DNA of 36,746 nucleotides. Origin: Haliscomenobacter sp. Lineage in GTDB: Bacteria > Bacteroidota > Bacteroidia > Chitinophagales > Saprospiraceae. A model generated the notes under the pieces. The model saw only the letters and a program-made list of their open reading frames with translations. It was not told the DNA's origin and did no database searches. The position numbers were made by a program, and so were the translations under genes. The DNA lies in contig NZ_JADKCX010000082.1 of assembly GCF_016718685.1 (NCBI RefSeq), positions 1 through 36,746 on the forward strand, given 5' to 3'. Every line of letters begins with the position of its first letter. The stretch's first letter is position 1. Below are positions 12,801 through 19,981 of this stretch, in pieces.

Positions 12801-12857
12801 TTCTACACTGCACCTCAACCTCGTACCATTACTGGCGGGATAAACATTGGTTTCTAG
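9806..12857 (+). CDS. SusC/RagA-type TonB-linked outer-membrane transporter (three frameshifts)
   Basis: This is a second SusC-type transporter. ATG 9806 opens a signal peptide (MKQHLLALMLMLFGATVVFG), followed by a carboxypeptidase-regulatory-like domain (LTISGKVTDKDGEPLIGASI) and a classical plug: VLVTGYGTAIKRELTGNI, QPLFVIDGIPATTDD and AAIYGARAANGVVLVTTKKG. The barrel runs to TITGGINIGF at 12857. The frame breaks three times: an extra G near 10040 (repair gives STLEVAVNNQTDI), an indel near 10722 (repair gives SLGTLGTANQADTKWGEL), and a missing C near 11033 (repair gives NPMQMVALTPLTPANDPE). The repaired length is about 1017 residues, normal for the family. A SusD gene follows 35 bases later. 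Confidence 0.9.
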
Positions 12858-12892
12858 ACCTCAAGGGAAGTTTTTTTTTAACGACTAAAAAA

Positions 12893-14254
12893 ATGAAAAT
12901 GTACAAACTGTTTAAAAATATAGCGCCAGCACTTTTGGCATTAGTATTTGCTGCCGCTTGCGAAAACAAGCTGGAAATCCAGCCTACCCAAAGTATTGAT
13001 GAAACCAACGCGCTCTCTACTTCTCAGGACGTGCAAGTGACCCTTACGGGCGCTTATGCTGGTCTGGGAGATGGTGATGTGTTGGGTGGTGGCATTCAGT
13101 ATACTGCTGAACTCGTCGGGGACAATGGTGAAGCAATTTTTAATGGTACTTTTTCCACCTTGGATGAGATATGGAACAAGGCCATTACCACCCGAAATGC
13201 AGTTGTGCGGGATATTTGGTTGGATTCTTATAACACCATCAACCGTGCCAATAATGTACTTTCGGCTTTGGATGTAGTGAAAGATGGAACTCGCGAAGTG
13301 GTAGAAGGTGAAGCCCGCTTTATTCGGGGCATAACTTATTTCTCCCTGATCAACTTGTTTGCCAAAACCTGGGGTGATGGAGACAACAACGCCAACCCTG
13401 GTATTCCACTTGTAACTACACCTACTCGTTCTATTACAGAGGAAGATTCTCGTCCTCGGGCTAGCGTTCAGGCTATTTATACCCAAATCCTGGAAGATTT
13501 GACCAAAGCAGAAGCCTTGTTGCCTGCAACTGATGCAGGTGATGATGCCAGCCGGGCTACACGTATTGCCGCTAGTGCCATTTTGTCTCGGGTATATTTG
13601 ATGCAAGGCAACTATGCACTGGCTAGAGATGCGGCTAACCGTGTCATTGCTGCTGGCGCACGTACCCTTGAAGACAGTTTTGAAGATGTTTTTGCTACGG
13701 GTGGAGAAAGCAACGAAATCATTTTCCGCCTCGCAGTTTCAGACCAGGCAGGTGTGAACAACATGAATACTTTCTACGCGCCAGTGGCGGCTCAAGGGCG
13801 AGGAGATATTTATGTGACGAACAAGCACCTGGCCTTGTATGAAGCGAATGATGTACGCGCTGATTTCTTCACAGAAGAAGCTGGACTGCCGTACACCAAC
13901 AAGTTTTCAGACCAATTCGGCGATGTGCTAGTTGTGCGTTTGGCCGAAATGTATCTCACTCGTGCAGAATGTAACCAGCGTTTGGGAACATCTACAGGCG
14001 CTACTGCTGCGGCTGATGTCAATAGGATTCGTGCCAGAGCAGGCCTTGGTGCACTTGGAACAGTCAATTTGGCTGCCATTTTGAAAGAACGTAAACTAGA
14101 GTTGGCGTTTGAAGGCAACCAATTGGATGACGTCAAACGTACCAAAACCAGTGTTGGAGCCCTGCCTTTCAATGACAACAAACTGGTCTTGCCGATTCCT
14201 CAACGGGAATTGGATACCAATAAGAATTTGGCTCAGAATCCGGGGTATAATTAA
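12893..14254 (+). CDS. RagB/SusD family nutrient-uptake lipoprotein
   Basis: The gene is intact, 453 residues, and belongs to the larger RagB/SusD type rather than the SusD-like_2 type seen in the other two loci. It has a lipoprotein signal (ALLALVFAAAC, Cys 23; a start two codons later at MYKLFK is also possible). Family landmarks are AITTRNAVVRDIWLDSYNTI, EARFIRGITYFSLINLFA, IYTQILEDLTKAEALLP, RIAASAILSRVYLMQGNYA, VVRLAEMYLTRAECNQRLG, DVNRIRARAGL and ILKERKLELAFEGNQLDDVKR. The closing LVLPIPQRELDTNKNLAQNP is the standard C-terminal signature. It pairs with the upstream SusC to import an unidentified nutrient. Confidence 0.95.
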   Translation: MKMYKLFKNIAPALLALVFAAACENKLEIQPTQSIDETNALSTSQDVQVTLTGAYAGLGDGDVLGGGIQYTAELVGDNGEAIFNGTFSTLDEIWNKAITTRNAVVRDIWLDSYNTINRANNVLSALDVVKDGTREVVEGEARFIRGITYFSLINLFAKTWGDGDNNANPGIPLVTTPTRSITEEDSRPRASVQAIYTQILEDLTKAEALLPATDAGDDASRATRIAASAILSRVYLMQGNYALARDAANRVIAAGARTLEDSFEDVFATGGESNEIIFRLAVSDQAGVNNMNTFYAPVAAQGRGDIYVTNKHLALYEANDVRADFFTEEAGLPYTNKFSDQFGDVLVVRLAEMYLTRAECNQRLGTSTGATAAADVNRIRARAGLGALGTVNLAAILKERKLELAFEGNQLDDVKRTKTSVGALPFNDNKLVLPIPQRELDTNKNLAQNPGYN

Positions 14255-14288
14255 TCAGTTATCCCGATTTGATCCATAAATCTTTTGC

Positions 14289-14327
14289 TTAGGCATGTAC
14301 TTGAAAAAGTGCATGCCTAATTTTTTT
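14289..14327 (+). terminator. Rho-independent terminator after the second susC-susD pair
   Basis: A 12-bp stem (14289-14300 with 14309-14320, one G-U pair) with an 8-base loop is followed by seven T residues, 34 bases after the SusD stop. Confidence 0.92.
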
Positions 14328-14457
14328 GGAAAAAATACAATATCCTGAATAATTTATTGTTATGTAAATATATCCGTATGGAGTTTGTTGAGAAATATGA
14401 CGATCTGGTTTTTGAAATGCTACGTATTGTAATTATATCACTAAAATCAATATTTTT

Positions 14458-14904
14458 ATGAAGTTCCCAAACTACGTTAACTCCGGAAGGAATCGTGCAT
14501 TCTTCCTGATTTTCCTATGCTTAACGGCAACACTTGTGCTGTCCATTGCATCAAAAAAAACTCTTCAAACGCAGAAAGAGGACCTTGACCTTATTCGCTG
14601 TTCGTCTTTGAGTTCGAGCATCAACGCTTACATCGGTTCTTTGAGTTCTTTAAACTTATGTGGTGGGGCCGGCTGTGAAACCTCGGATGTTTATGAAACC
14701 TTTGTGGTAACTTATTATGTTGATGCGTATAAAGAAGTAGATTTTGACGATGTGATCAATCAAATTATGGTGGGGATTCAAAATGGTGACCACTTACCAT
14801 GTGGTTGTCTGTCTCTACATACCAAAGGCTCGATTAGCTGCACAACCGGATACCATAATTTGAGTATTACTTTGAAGTATTGCGAACACTGTCCGAACAA
14901 CTAA
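14458..14904 (+). CDS. Small Cys-rich exported or membrane-anchored protein, unknown function
   Basis: I do not recognise this 148-residue protein. It has one hydrophobic N-terminal segment (about residues 14-32, FFLIFLCLTATLVLSIA), either an uncleaved anchor or a signal peptide. The remainder contains eight Cys residues, several in close pairs (LCGGAGC, LPCGC, YCEHC), which suggests disulfide bonds or metal binding outside the cytoplasm. A repeated SSLSSS/GSLSSLN stretch precedes the first pair. It stands alone after a terminator; a hairpin at 14913-14939 follows it but has no T run. ATG 14458 is the first start in frame. Confidence 0.6.
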   Translation: MKFPNYVNSGRNRAFFLIFLCLTATLVLSIASKKTLQTQKEDLDLIRCSSLSSSINAYIGSLSSLNLCGGAGCETSDVYETFVVTYYVDAYKEVDFDDVINQIMVGIQNGDHLPCGCLSLHTKGSISCTTGYHNLSITLKYCEHCPNN

Positions 14905-14912
14905 GCACAAAT

Positions 14913-14939
14913 GGAGGCTGCTATGAAAGGGTAGCCTCC
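14913..14939 (+). terminator. Hairpin after the Cys-rich gene, possible weak terminator
   Basis: A 9-bp stem (14913-14921 with 14931-14939, one G-U pair) lies 9 bases after the stop codon. No T run follows on the plus strand, so intrinsic termination is uncertain. Confidence 0.4.
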
Positions 14940-15044
14940 ACAATGAGTTACCAATAAAAATAAGCGTGTCTAGCTACATCTTCAAAAGTTAAAAGAACTA
15001 GGTATCGATCCTCATTCTATCTGAATATTAGCTAAGGAACGAAA

Positions 15045-15077
15045 GGAAAGGCCGCTCTTGCAAAAGGGTGGCCTTCC
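15045..15077 (-). terminator. Likely terminator of the TonB-domain gene
   Basis: Read on the minus strand, GGAAGGCC pairs with GGCCTTTCC (one unpaired base), and a T-rich stretch follows. It lies 7 bases past the end of the minus-strand gene. Confidence 0.5.
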
Positions 15078-15083
15078 TGCATT

Positions 15084-15554
15084 TTAAGGCTTCAATTGAA
15101 TGGTATAATGGTAACCTTGATTGGATTTTTCCGTGATTGGTGACGGGGAGTCTGGTGAAGTTGTACTACTTATGGTATACTGAATCGACAATGGAGCGGG
15201 TAGGGTAGGGGCTTCAGTTGGCAATGGATTGACCTGCAATTTAAAGTGGATGTTCAAAGTCCGATGGTGTTGCACCTTTAGTTTGTAAGCTTTAGACACT
15301 TCAAATTGCAACAAACTCACCAATCGGATGGCTTCGTCATCACAGCCATGCCCCAAACCGGCAATGACCTGGCTTTTGAACACCTTCCCCGTATGGTCAA
15401 TGCTGAACCGAATTCTTACCGTTCCTTCTATTTTCGCTGCAATTGCTTCAGAGGGATATTGCAAGTTGTTTTGAATAAAAAGCAACATGGCTTTTTGCCC
15501 TCCAGGGTAAACTGCACCTTTGATGAAATGATTTTCGCTTTTTTGACGCGCCAT
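15084..15554 (-). CDS. TonB C-terminal domain protein without a membrane anchor
   Basis: This 156-residue protein contains a clear TonB C-terminal fold at about residues 16-108: YPGGQKAMLLFIQNNLQYP, then IEGTVRIRFSIDHTGKV, then VIAGLGHGCDDEAIRLV. TonB family proteins pass energy from the inner membrane to outer-membrane transporters, or act as periplasmic domains in antirepressor-type proteins. Unlike a true TonB it has no N-terminal membrane helix, no Pro-rich spacer and no signal peptide. It does have a Pro/Ser/Thr-rich tail (about residues 108-150). It may be a stand-alone domain, or a fragment whose start lies in another frame; the upstream sequence (15555-15750) shows no anchor in frame. 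It is divergent from the XerC/D gene. Function beyond the domain is uncertain. Confidence 0.75.
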   Translation of the reverse strand: MARQKSENHFIKGAVYPGGQKAMLLFIQNNLQYPSEAIAAKIEGTVRIRFSIDHTGKVFKSQVIAGLGHGCDDEAIRLVSLLQFEVSKAYKLKVQHHRTLNIHFKLQVNPLPTEAPTLPAPLSIQYTISSTTSPDSPSPITEKSNQGYHYTIQLKP

Positions 15555-15752
15555 AAAAATTTTCTAAAAAAATCGAAAGATCCTCGTTCAAATTAAACGG
15601 CAATTTATCAGTGGGTTAGCTGTAGTTGCCAATTTTAATGTTAAGCCAAAGTTAAGTCGATCCTTGACTTTCTCCGTTTAATTTTTTAAATTTAAATCAG
15701 ATCAGAATACTGTTCGATTCTATATTGAGAGAATCGATGACAACCCGAACGA

Positions 15753-16646
15753 ATGACAACAGCAGGATTTTTGAAGTATTTGCAGTATGAAAAACGCTTT
15801 TCCATGCACACCATCGATGCCTATAAGGTTGATTTGGAGCAGTTTAGTGTTTTTTTGCAAAGCCAATACGAAATCGTCGAACCTGCGATCATCCAACACA
15901 TCCACATCCGGTCCTGGGCTGTCTCCTTAATGGAGCAAAAGTATTCTGCCTCCTCCATTCGGCGCAAGTTGTCTACCCTCAAGTCTTATTTTCGTTTTTT
16001 GCAGCGGGAGCAAATGATTACACGCTCGCCGATGTTACAGGTGAGTTTACCCAAGTTGGGAAAAAGACTACCGAGTGTAGTTCCTGAACAATACCTGGAA
16101 CAAATGCTCAATGCCATAGACCCTGCTGACGATTATGAAAAACTGCGCAATCAATTGGTCGTAGAGTTGTGCTACCTCACGGGCATGCGCCGTGGTGAGC
16201 TTTTGAACCTCAAGGTCAGCGACCTGAATTTAAGTGCCTTCACCATTAAGGTATTGGGAAAAGGAAACAAGGAGCGCCTGATCCCCATTTCCCATGCTAC
16301 GGCAACCCTCTTACGGCAGTACCTGGATTTGCGTCAGCGGACCTTTCCAAATACCGCTGAGTTGGCCCTCCTACTGACCAAAGATGGAAAAGCCGCTTAC
16401 CCCAAACTCATCTATCGCATCGTAAAGGACTCCCTGAGTACCATCACCACTCAGGAAAAACGCAGCCCACACGTGTTGCGGCATTCTTTTGCTACTCACT
16501 TATCGGATCACGGTGCTGATCTGAATGCAATAAAAGAGTTGCTGGGCCATTCCAGTTTGGCCGCAACCCAAATTTACACTCACCATTCTATTGAGCGACT
16601 AAAAAAAATTTACCAGCAAGCTCATCCCAAATCTGGTGCGGATTAA
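15753..16646 (+). CDS. xerC: Tyrosine recombinase XerC/XerD
   Basis: This 297-residue protein is a cellular Xer recombinase that resolves chromosome dimers at dif in the cytoplasm. The N-terminal SAM-like domain (residues 1-85) contains FLKYLQYEKRFSMHTIDAY. The catalytic domain has all six expected residues: Arg 146 (TGMRRGE), Lys 170 (LGKGNKER), His 240 and Arg 243 (PHVLRHSFATHL), His 266 (LLGHSS) and the nucleophile Tyr 275 (TQIYTH). Length and compactness match chromosomal Xer proteins, not phage integrases. It is followed 62 bases later by the hibernation factor and then the tRNA/tuf block, a conserved order in Bacteroidota. XerC versus XerD cannot be decided here, so the symbol is provisional. 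Confidence 0.9.
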   Translation: MTTAGFLKYLQYEKRFSMHTIDAYKVDLEQFSVFLQSQYEIVEPAIIQHIHIRSWAVSLMEQKYSASSIRRKLSTLKSYFRFLQREQMITRSPMLQVSLPKLGKRLPSVVPEQYLEQMLNAIDPADDYEKLRNQLVVELCYLTGMRRGELLNLKVSDLNLSAFTIKVLGKGNKERLIPISHATATLLRQYLDLRQRTFPNTAELALLLTKDGKAAYPKLIYRIVKDSLSTITTQEKRSPHVLRHSFATHLSDHGADLNAIKELLGHSSLAATQIYTHHSIERLKKIYQQAHPKSGAD

Positions 16647-16708
16647 AACGCATCATTTCTACGGATGAAGAATTGATCTTTATGGTCTAACCCTTTAAAT
16701 CTTGAATT

Positions 16709-17002
16709 ATGGTTGTGTACACTGAAGCAGTACAGTTCAAAGTTGACAGCAAATTGTTAGACTTTATCGAGAAAAAATTGAGCAAAATTGACCAGTTTTT
16801 CGACCGCATCATCAATGCTCGGGTGGTGCTTAAACTGGAAAACACCGGACAGGTAAGAGAAAAAATCGCAGAAGTGCGCATCAATGTGCCTGGCGAAACC
16901 CTCATCGCCAAGGTAGGCAGCAAAACATTTGAAGCCGCAGTAGAACAGGCCGTTGATTCCTTGAAACGTCAAATCATCAAATACAAAGAAAAACAATCGT
17001 AG
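16709..17002 (+). CDS. hpf: Ribosome hibernation promoting factor, short form (HPF/RaiA family)
   Basis: A 97-residue protein of the S30AE family. It starts MVVYTEAVQFKVDSKLLDFI and shows the beta-alpha-beta-beta-beta-alpha pattern: KIDQFFDRIINARVVLKL, KIAEVRINVPGETLIAKV, then TFEAAVEQAVDSLKRQIIKY. Proteins of this family bind the 30S decoding region and shut down idle ribosomes in stationary phase. It has no C-terminal dimerisation domain, so it is the short form. It sits between xerC/D and the tRNA-tuf operon, the usual place in this phylum. A GGGCGACC hairpin follows directly after the stop. Confidence 0.92.
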   Translation: MVVYTEAVQFKVDSKLLDFIEKKLSKIDQFFDRIINARVVLKLENTGQVREKIAEVRINVPGETLIAKVGSKTFEAAVEQAVDSLKRQIIKYKEKQS

Positions 17003-17024
17003 GGGCGACCCTATGTGGTCGCCC
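17003..17024 (+). terminator. Hairpin directly after hpf
   Basis: GGGCGACC (17003-17010) pairs perfectly with GGTCGCCC (17017-17024), one base after the hpf stop. There is no T run; it may be a processing or weak termination site, or part of an intergenic repeat. Confidence 0.5.
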
Positions 17025-17053
17025 TGGGTGGCCACCAGGTCGCGACAACCACG

Positions 17054-17138
17054 CGGGCAACCGCAAGGGATTGCCCGACAAAACGGGTTTAATCAACACC
17101 GCAGGAACTAAATTCACCTGCTGTTGGTTAAACCCGTT
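17054..17138. repeat. Two further hairpins in the hpf-tRNA intergenic region
   Basis: CGGGCAA (17054-17060) pairs with TTGCCCG (17071-17077). A larger inverted repeat follows: AACGGGTTTAA (17082-17092) pairs with TTAAACCCGTT (17128-17138), with partly complementary inner arms ending in CAGG/CCTG. The segment looks like an intergenic repeat element; the rest of 17139-17454 is AT-rich leader. Confidence 0.6.
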
Positions 17139-17157
17139 AAACTTTTTAGCAAGAACC

Positions 17158-17190
17158 TTTGAAAATATCAACATCCTTACCCTATATTTG
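17158..17190 (+). promoter_or_regulatory. Candidate promoter 1 of the tRNA-tuf operon
   Basis: TATATTTG (17183-17190) matches TAnnTTTG. A TTTG at 17158-17161 lies 21 bases upstream in the -33 region, slightly wider than usual. Confidence 0.5.
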
Positions 17191-17240
17191 CGCCACGCTT
17201 CCAGAAAAGGAAAATCAAAGAAAAAAAATTGCGCAAAAAT

Positions 17241-17270
17241 TTGATATTTCTACTAGAGGCACTATCTTTG
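17241..17270 (+). promoter_or_regulatory. Candidate promoter 2 of the tRNA-tuf operon
   Basis: TATCTTTG (17263-17270) matches TAnnTTTG exactly, and a TTG at 17241-17243 lies 19 bases upstream, the preferred spacing. The start would be about 180 bases before the first tRNA. Confidence 0.65.
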
Positions 17271-17454
17271 CAATCGCTTTCGGAAAAAGATGCCGAAAAG
17301 CACCAAAAACTTGACATTTCTGACCAAAATAATTGGTTTGAGCAGGGTGAAAAACCTTGTAAAATCTGGTTTTTGATCAAACTGATTACATTTTCTGATA
17401 AATCATCTACCAACTGATTTCTCACGTGTCTTTTTGATTCAAAACCAAATCCAC

Positions 17455-17530
17455 GCCAGCATAGCTCAGTTGGTAGAGCAGCTGATTTGTAATCAGCTGG
17501 TCGGGGGTTCGAGTCCCTCTGCTGGCTCCA
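17455..17530 (+). tRNA. tRNA-Thr (anticodon TGT)
   Basis: A 76-base cloverleaf. The acceptor GCCAGCA pairs with TGCTGGC, the D arm contains GCTCAGTTGGTAGAGC, the anticodon loop is TTTGTAA, the T arm contains GGTTCGAGTCC, and CCA is encoded at 17528-17530. Confidence 0.95.
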
Positions 17531-17597
17531 CACCCATGATGGATTCATTCATGGGCGAGTTCAAATCAACCTCAAAGCTTTTGCTTTGAGTCTCCAA

Positions 17598-17680
17598 GGG
17601 GGTGCGCCGCAGGTGGAGAGGCGGGCCAGACTGTAAATCTGGTGTCTTTGACTGAGTTGGTTCGAATCCATCCACCCCCA
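17598..17680 (+). tRNA. tRNA-Tyr (anticodon GTA), with irregular arms
   Basis: The acceptor GGGGGTG (17598-17604) pairs with CACCCCC (17673-17679), the anticodon stem CCAGA/TCTGG holds loop CTGTAAA, and there is a long variable arm as expected for Tyr. The discriminator is A at 17680. Irregularities: the base at position 8 is C rather than T, one T-stem pair is T-T, and CCA is not encoded, unlike the neighbouring tRNAs. Local base-call errors could explain the first two. Confidence 0.85.
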
Positions 17681-17697
17681 CAATTTTTGTCATACAA

Positions 17698-17773
17698 GCG
17701 GAAGTAGCTCAGTTGGTAGAGCATCAGCCTTCCAAGCTGAGGGTCGCGGGTTCGAGTCTCGTCTTCCGCTCCA
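17698..17773 (+). tRNA. tRNA-Gly (anticodon TCC)
   Basis: A 76-base cloverleaf. The acceptor GCGGAAG pairs with CTTCCGC, the anticodon loop is CTTCCAA, the T loop contains GGTTCGAGTC, and CCA is encoded at 17771-17773. Confidence 0.95.
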
Positions 17774-17788
17774 TCCAACCCGCTCGAT

Positions 17789-17808
17789 CCCACGATTTAA
17801 ATCGTGGG
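17789..17808. repeat. Perfect 20-bp intergenic palindrome
   Basis: CCCACGATTTAAATCGTGGG is a perfect palindrome between tRNA-Gly and tRNA-Thr(GGT). It belongs to the CCCACGA..TCGTGGG family found elsewhere in this window. Confidence 0.85.
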
Positions 17809-17850
17809 TATCCTGGAGGAGCCCCCAGGTTATCTGGAGGATACACAGCC

Positions 17851-17872
17851 CAACCCGAATTTAGTCGTGGGG
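17851..17872. repeat. Degenerate copy of the CCCACGA palindrome family
   Basis: CAACCCGAATTTAGTCGTGG followed by GG keeps the CCAACCC lead-in and the TCGTGGGG right arm seen in other copies, with a damaged left arm. Confidence 0.55.
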
Positions 17873-17896
17873 ACGAACAAGAGAAAAGACATACAA

Positions 17897-17971
<75 letters not shown>

Positions 17972-18021
17972 GGTCATAGATGCTTTTTGTTTCATAATTT
18001 ACATCCAAAAATTCTATACTG

Positions 18022-19218
18022 ATGGCTAAGGGAACATTCGAAAGAAATAAGCCTCACGTAAACATCGGCACAATCGGTCACGTTGACCACGGCAAAACGA
18101 CGCTTACGGCTGCAATTACTACTGTTCTCGCTTCTAAGGGCTTGGCTGAGAAAAAAGATTACGACTCAATCGACGCAGCTCCTGAAGAAAAAGAAAGAGG
18201 TATCACAATCAATACAGCGCACGTTGAATACGAAACTGAAAAGCGCCACTATGCTCACGTAGACTGTCCGGGTCACGCCGACTACGTTAAGAACATGGTA
18301 ACGGGTGCTGCTCAGATGGACGGTGCAATTTTGGTTTGTGCTGCAACCGACGGTCCAATGCCTCAAACCCGCGAGCACATCCTTTTGGCTCGCCAGGTAG
18401 GCGTTCCTGCAATTGTTGTGTTCATGAACAAGGTTGACCTTGTTGATGACCCAGAAATGTTGGAACTGGTTGAAATGGAAGTTCGCGAATTGTTGGACAC
18501 TTATCAATTTGATGGTGACAATGCTGCGGTTATCCAAGGCTCTGCCCTAAAAGCGCTGGAAGGCGATGCAACTTACGTACAACGCATCATGGATTTGATG
18601 GATGCAGTAGATGCACAAATTCCAGAACCAATCCGTTTGACTGATAAGCCTTTCTTGATGCCTATCGAAGACGTATTCTCTATCACCGGTCGTGGTACCG
18701 TTGCTACTGGTCGTATCGAGCGTGGTATCATCAAAGTAGGTGAATCTGTTGAGATCATCGGTATGCAGAAAGAAGGCGAGAAACCATTGGTTTCTACGGT
18801 TACAGGGGTGGAAATGTTCCGCAAGATCCTCGACCGTGGTGAAGCTGGTGACAACGCTGGTATCCTGCTCCGTGGTATCGACAAAGAAGCCATCCGTCGT
18901 GGTATGGTTATTTGCGCTCCTAACTCAGTTAAACCACACGTTGAATTCAAGTGTGAGGTTTACGTACTGAGCAAAGAAGAAGGTGGCCGTCACACTCCAT
19001 TTTTCAAAGGTTACCGCCCACAGTTCTACTTCCGTACCACGGACGTAACTGGTGACTGTACTCTTCCTGATGGTGTAGAAATGGTTATGCCTGGTGACAA
19101 CGTAACCCTGAACGTGAAACTGTTGAGCCCAATCGCTATGGAAAAGGGTCTGCGTTTTGCGATTCGTGAAGGTGGCCGTACCGTAGGTGCTGGTCAGGTT
19201 ACCGAGATCCTCAAGTAG
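18022..19218 (+). CDS. tuf: Translation elongation factor Tu
   Basis: EF-Tu delivers aminoacyl-tRNA to the ribosomal A site with GTP hydrolysis. The frame is intact, 398 residues. The GTPase motifs are in place: G1 GHVDHGKT (residues 19-26), switch I ERGIT (58-62), G3 DCPGH (81-85) with catalytic His 85, and G4 NKVD (136-139, the variant with V for C). Domain 2 begins near DVFSITGRGTVATGRIERG, and domain 3 ends with REGGRTVGAGQVTEILK. It lies directly after tRNA-Thr(GGT) and ahead of tRNA-Trp and secE, so it is probably transcribed with the tRNA block from the promoters near 17180-17270. No antibiotic-resistance change is asserted. Confidence 0.98.
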   Translation: MAKGTFERNKPHVNIGTIGHVDHGKTTLTAAITTVLASKGLAEKKDYDSIDAAPEEKERGITINTAHVEYETEKRHYAHVDCPGHADYVKNMVTGAAQMDGAILVCAATDGPMPQTREHILLARQVGVPAIVVFMNKVDLVDDPEMLELVEMEVRELLDTYQFDGDNAAVIQGSALKALEGDATYVQRIMDLMDAVDAQIPEPIRLTDKPFLMPIEDVFSITGRGTVATGRIERGIIKVGESVEIIGMQKEGEKPLVSTVTGVEMFRKILDRGEAGDNAGILLRGIDKEAIRRGMVICAPNSVKPHVEFKCEVYVLSKEEGGRHTPFFKGYRPQFYFRTTDVTGDCTLPDGVEMVMPGDNVTLNVKLLSPIAMEKGLRFAIREGGRTVGAGQVTEILK

Positions 19219-19223
19219 TAGTC

Positions 19224-19240
19224 ACACCCCTCGCGGGTGT
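19224..19240 (+). terminator. Hairpin after tuf
   Basis: ACACCC (19224-19229) pairs with GGGTGT (19235-19240) five bases after the tuf stop. There is no T run, so it may only attenuate or process the transcript. Confidence 0.4.
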
Positions 19241-19324
19241 CAAACTAAACATCTCGCGTGGGTGTTCTTGACCTGACATCCCAGGATTGTTCTCTTGAAG
19301 GCATTAAATACATGTAACTGATGC

Positions 19325-19342
19325 GTAGAGAAATTTCTCTAC
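19325..19342. repeat. Perfect 18-bp palindrome between tuf and tRNA-Trp
   Basis: GTAGAGAAATTTCTCTAC is perfectly self-complementary. It could be a transcript hairpin or a protein-binding site; its function is unknown. The rest of 19241-19412 shows nothing. Confidence 0.6.
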
Positions 19343-19412
19343 AATCACGATAGGATATTGAAAGTTAAGCATCTCACCTCTGGTGGGGTGTTTTATTACT
19401 CAATGCCTACAC

Positions 19413-19488
19413 ACGGGCATAGCTCAGCTGGTAGAGCGACGGTCTCCAAAACCGTAGGCCGAGGGTTCAAATCCTTCTGCCCGTGCCA
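19413..19488 (+). tRNA. tRNA-Trp (anticodon CCA)
   Basis: A 76-base cloverleaf. The acceptor ACGGGCA pairs with TGCCCGT, the discriminator is G (19485) and CCA is encoded (19486-19488). The anticodon loop is CTCCAAA and the T arm contains GGTTCAAATCC. The tuf - tRNA-Trp - secE order is conserved in bacteria. Confidence 0.96.
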
Positions 19489-19496
19489 CCTCCCAA

Positions 19497-19622
19497 CCCA
19501 CGAATTTATTCGTGGGCCGGGAATAAAATCAGCTCACCCCACGAGCTTTAGCCGTGGGGAAAGACAAACCAACCCATGGATTTATCGTGGAAAACCAATG
19601 CTACCCACGAATTTATTCGTGG
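19497..19622. repeat. Cluster of four CCCACGA-type palindromes between tRNA-Trp and secE
   Basis: Four related inverted repeats lie in 126 bases: CCCACGAATTTATTCGTGGG (19497-19516), a CCCCACG..CGTGGGG copy with inner AGC/GCC (19537-19559), a decayed copy CCCATGGATTTATCGTGG (19573-19590), and CCCACGAATTTATTCGTGG again (19604-19622). Each could form a short transcript hairpin. Confidence 0.85.
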
Positions 19623-19675
19623 TACATTGGCAGCGAGTCAGAGATTCGAGGGTGGGGTAACCACAAACCATACAA

Positions 19676-19864
19676 ATGGAAAAGATTCAACTTTACTTAA
19701 GGGAAAGCTACCAGGAACTCGTTAAAAACGTATCCTGGCCAACTTGGGCAAACTTGCAAGGCAATGCAGTAGCGGTAGTTGTTGCTGTATTGATGCTGGC
19801 CGCCATTGTTTTTCTGATGGACATGGTTTCCAAGTTCGCATTGGACTTGGTCTACGGAATCTAA
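19676..19864 (+). CDS. secE: Preprotein translocase subunit SecE
   Basis: A 62-residue single-span protein. SecE clamps SecY in the inner-membrane translocon and is essential for export. The conserved amphipathic helix ESYQELVKNVSWPTW (residues 10-24) precedes one transmembrane helix (about 31-52, AVAVVVAVLMLAAIVFLMDM). The short form without extra N-terminal spans is normal outside enterobacteria. It lies between tRNA-Trp and nusG, the standard location. Confidence 0.95.
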   Translation: MEKIQLYLRESYQELVKNVSWPTWANLQGNAVAVVVAVLMLAAIVFLMDMVSKFALDLVYGI

Positions 19865-19876
19865 GAAAGATAAAGT

Positions 19877-19921
19877 GCCGAAAGGCATTCGGCCGTTTTG
19901 TTCTGCCGAGTGCCTTTCGGC
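19877..19921 (+). promoter_or_regulatory. 17-bp hairpin between secE and nusG
   Basis: GCCGAAAGGCATTCGGC (19877-19893) pairs with 19905-19921 over 17 bp with a single G-U pair and an 11-base loop. It follows the secE stop by 12 bases. The sequence after it (GTTTGATT) is not a full T run, so it may act as a partial terminator, an RNase site or an mRNA stabiliser. Confidence 0.75.
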
Positions 19922-19981
19922 GTTTGATTAATGATTGATTAAACCTGTTCGCAGGTTTGTCGAATAAATTGGTAGAGATCG

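Noticed and set aside
15753..16646. Phage or integrative-element integrase
   Set aside because: Length, sequence and the conserved neighbourhood (hpf, tRNAs, tuf) fit the chromosomal XerC/D recombinase; no phage genes or attachment repeats are visible despite the nearby tRNAs.
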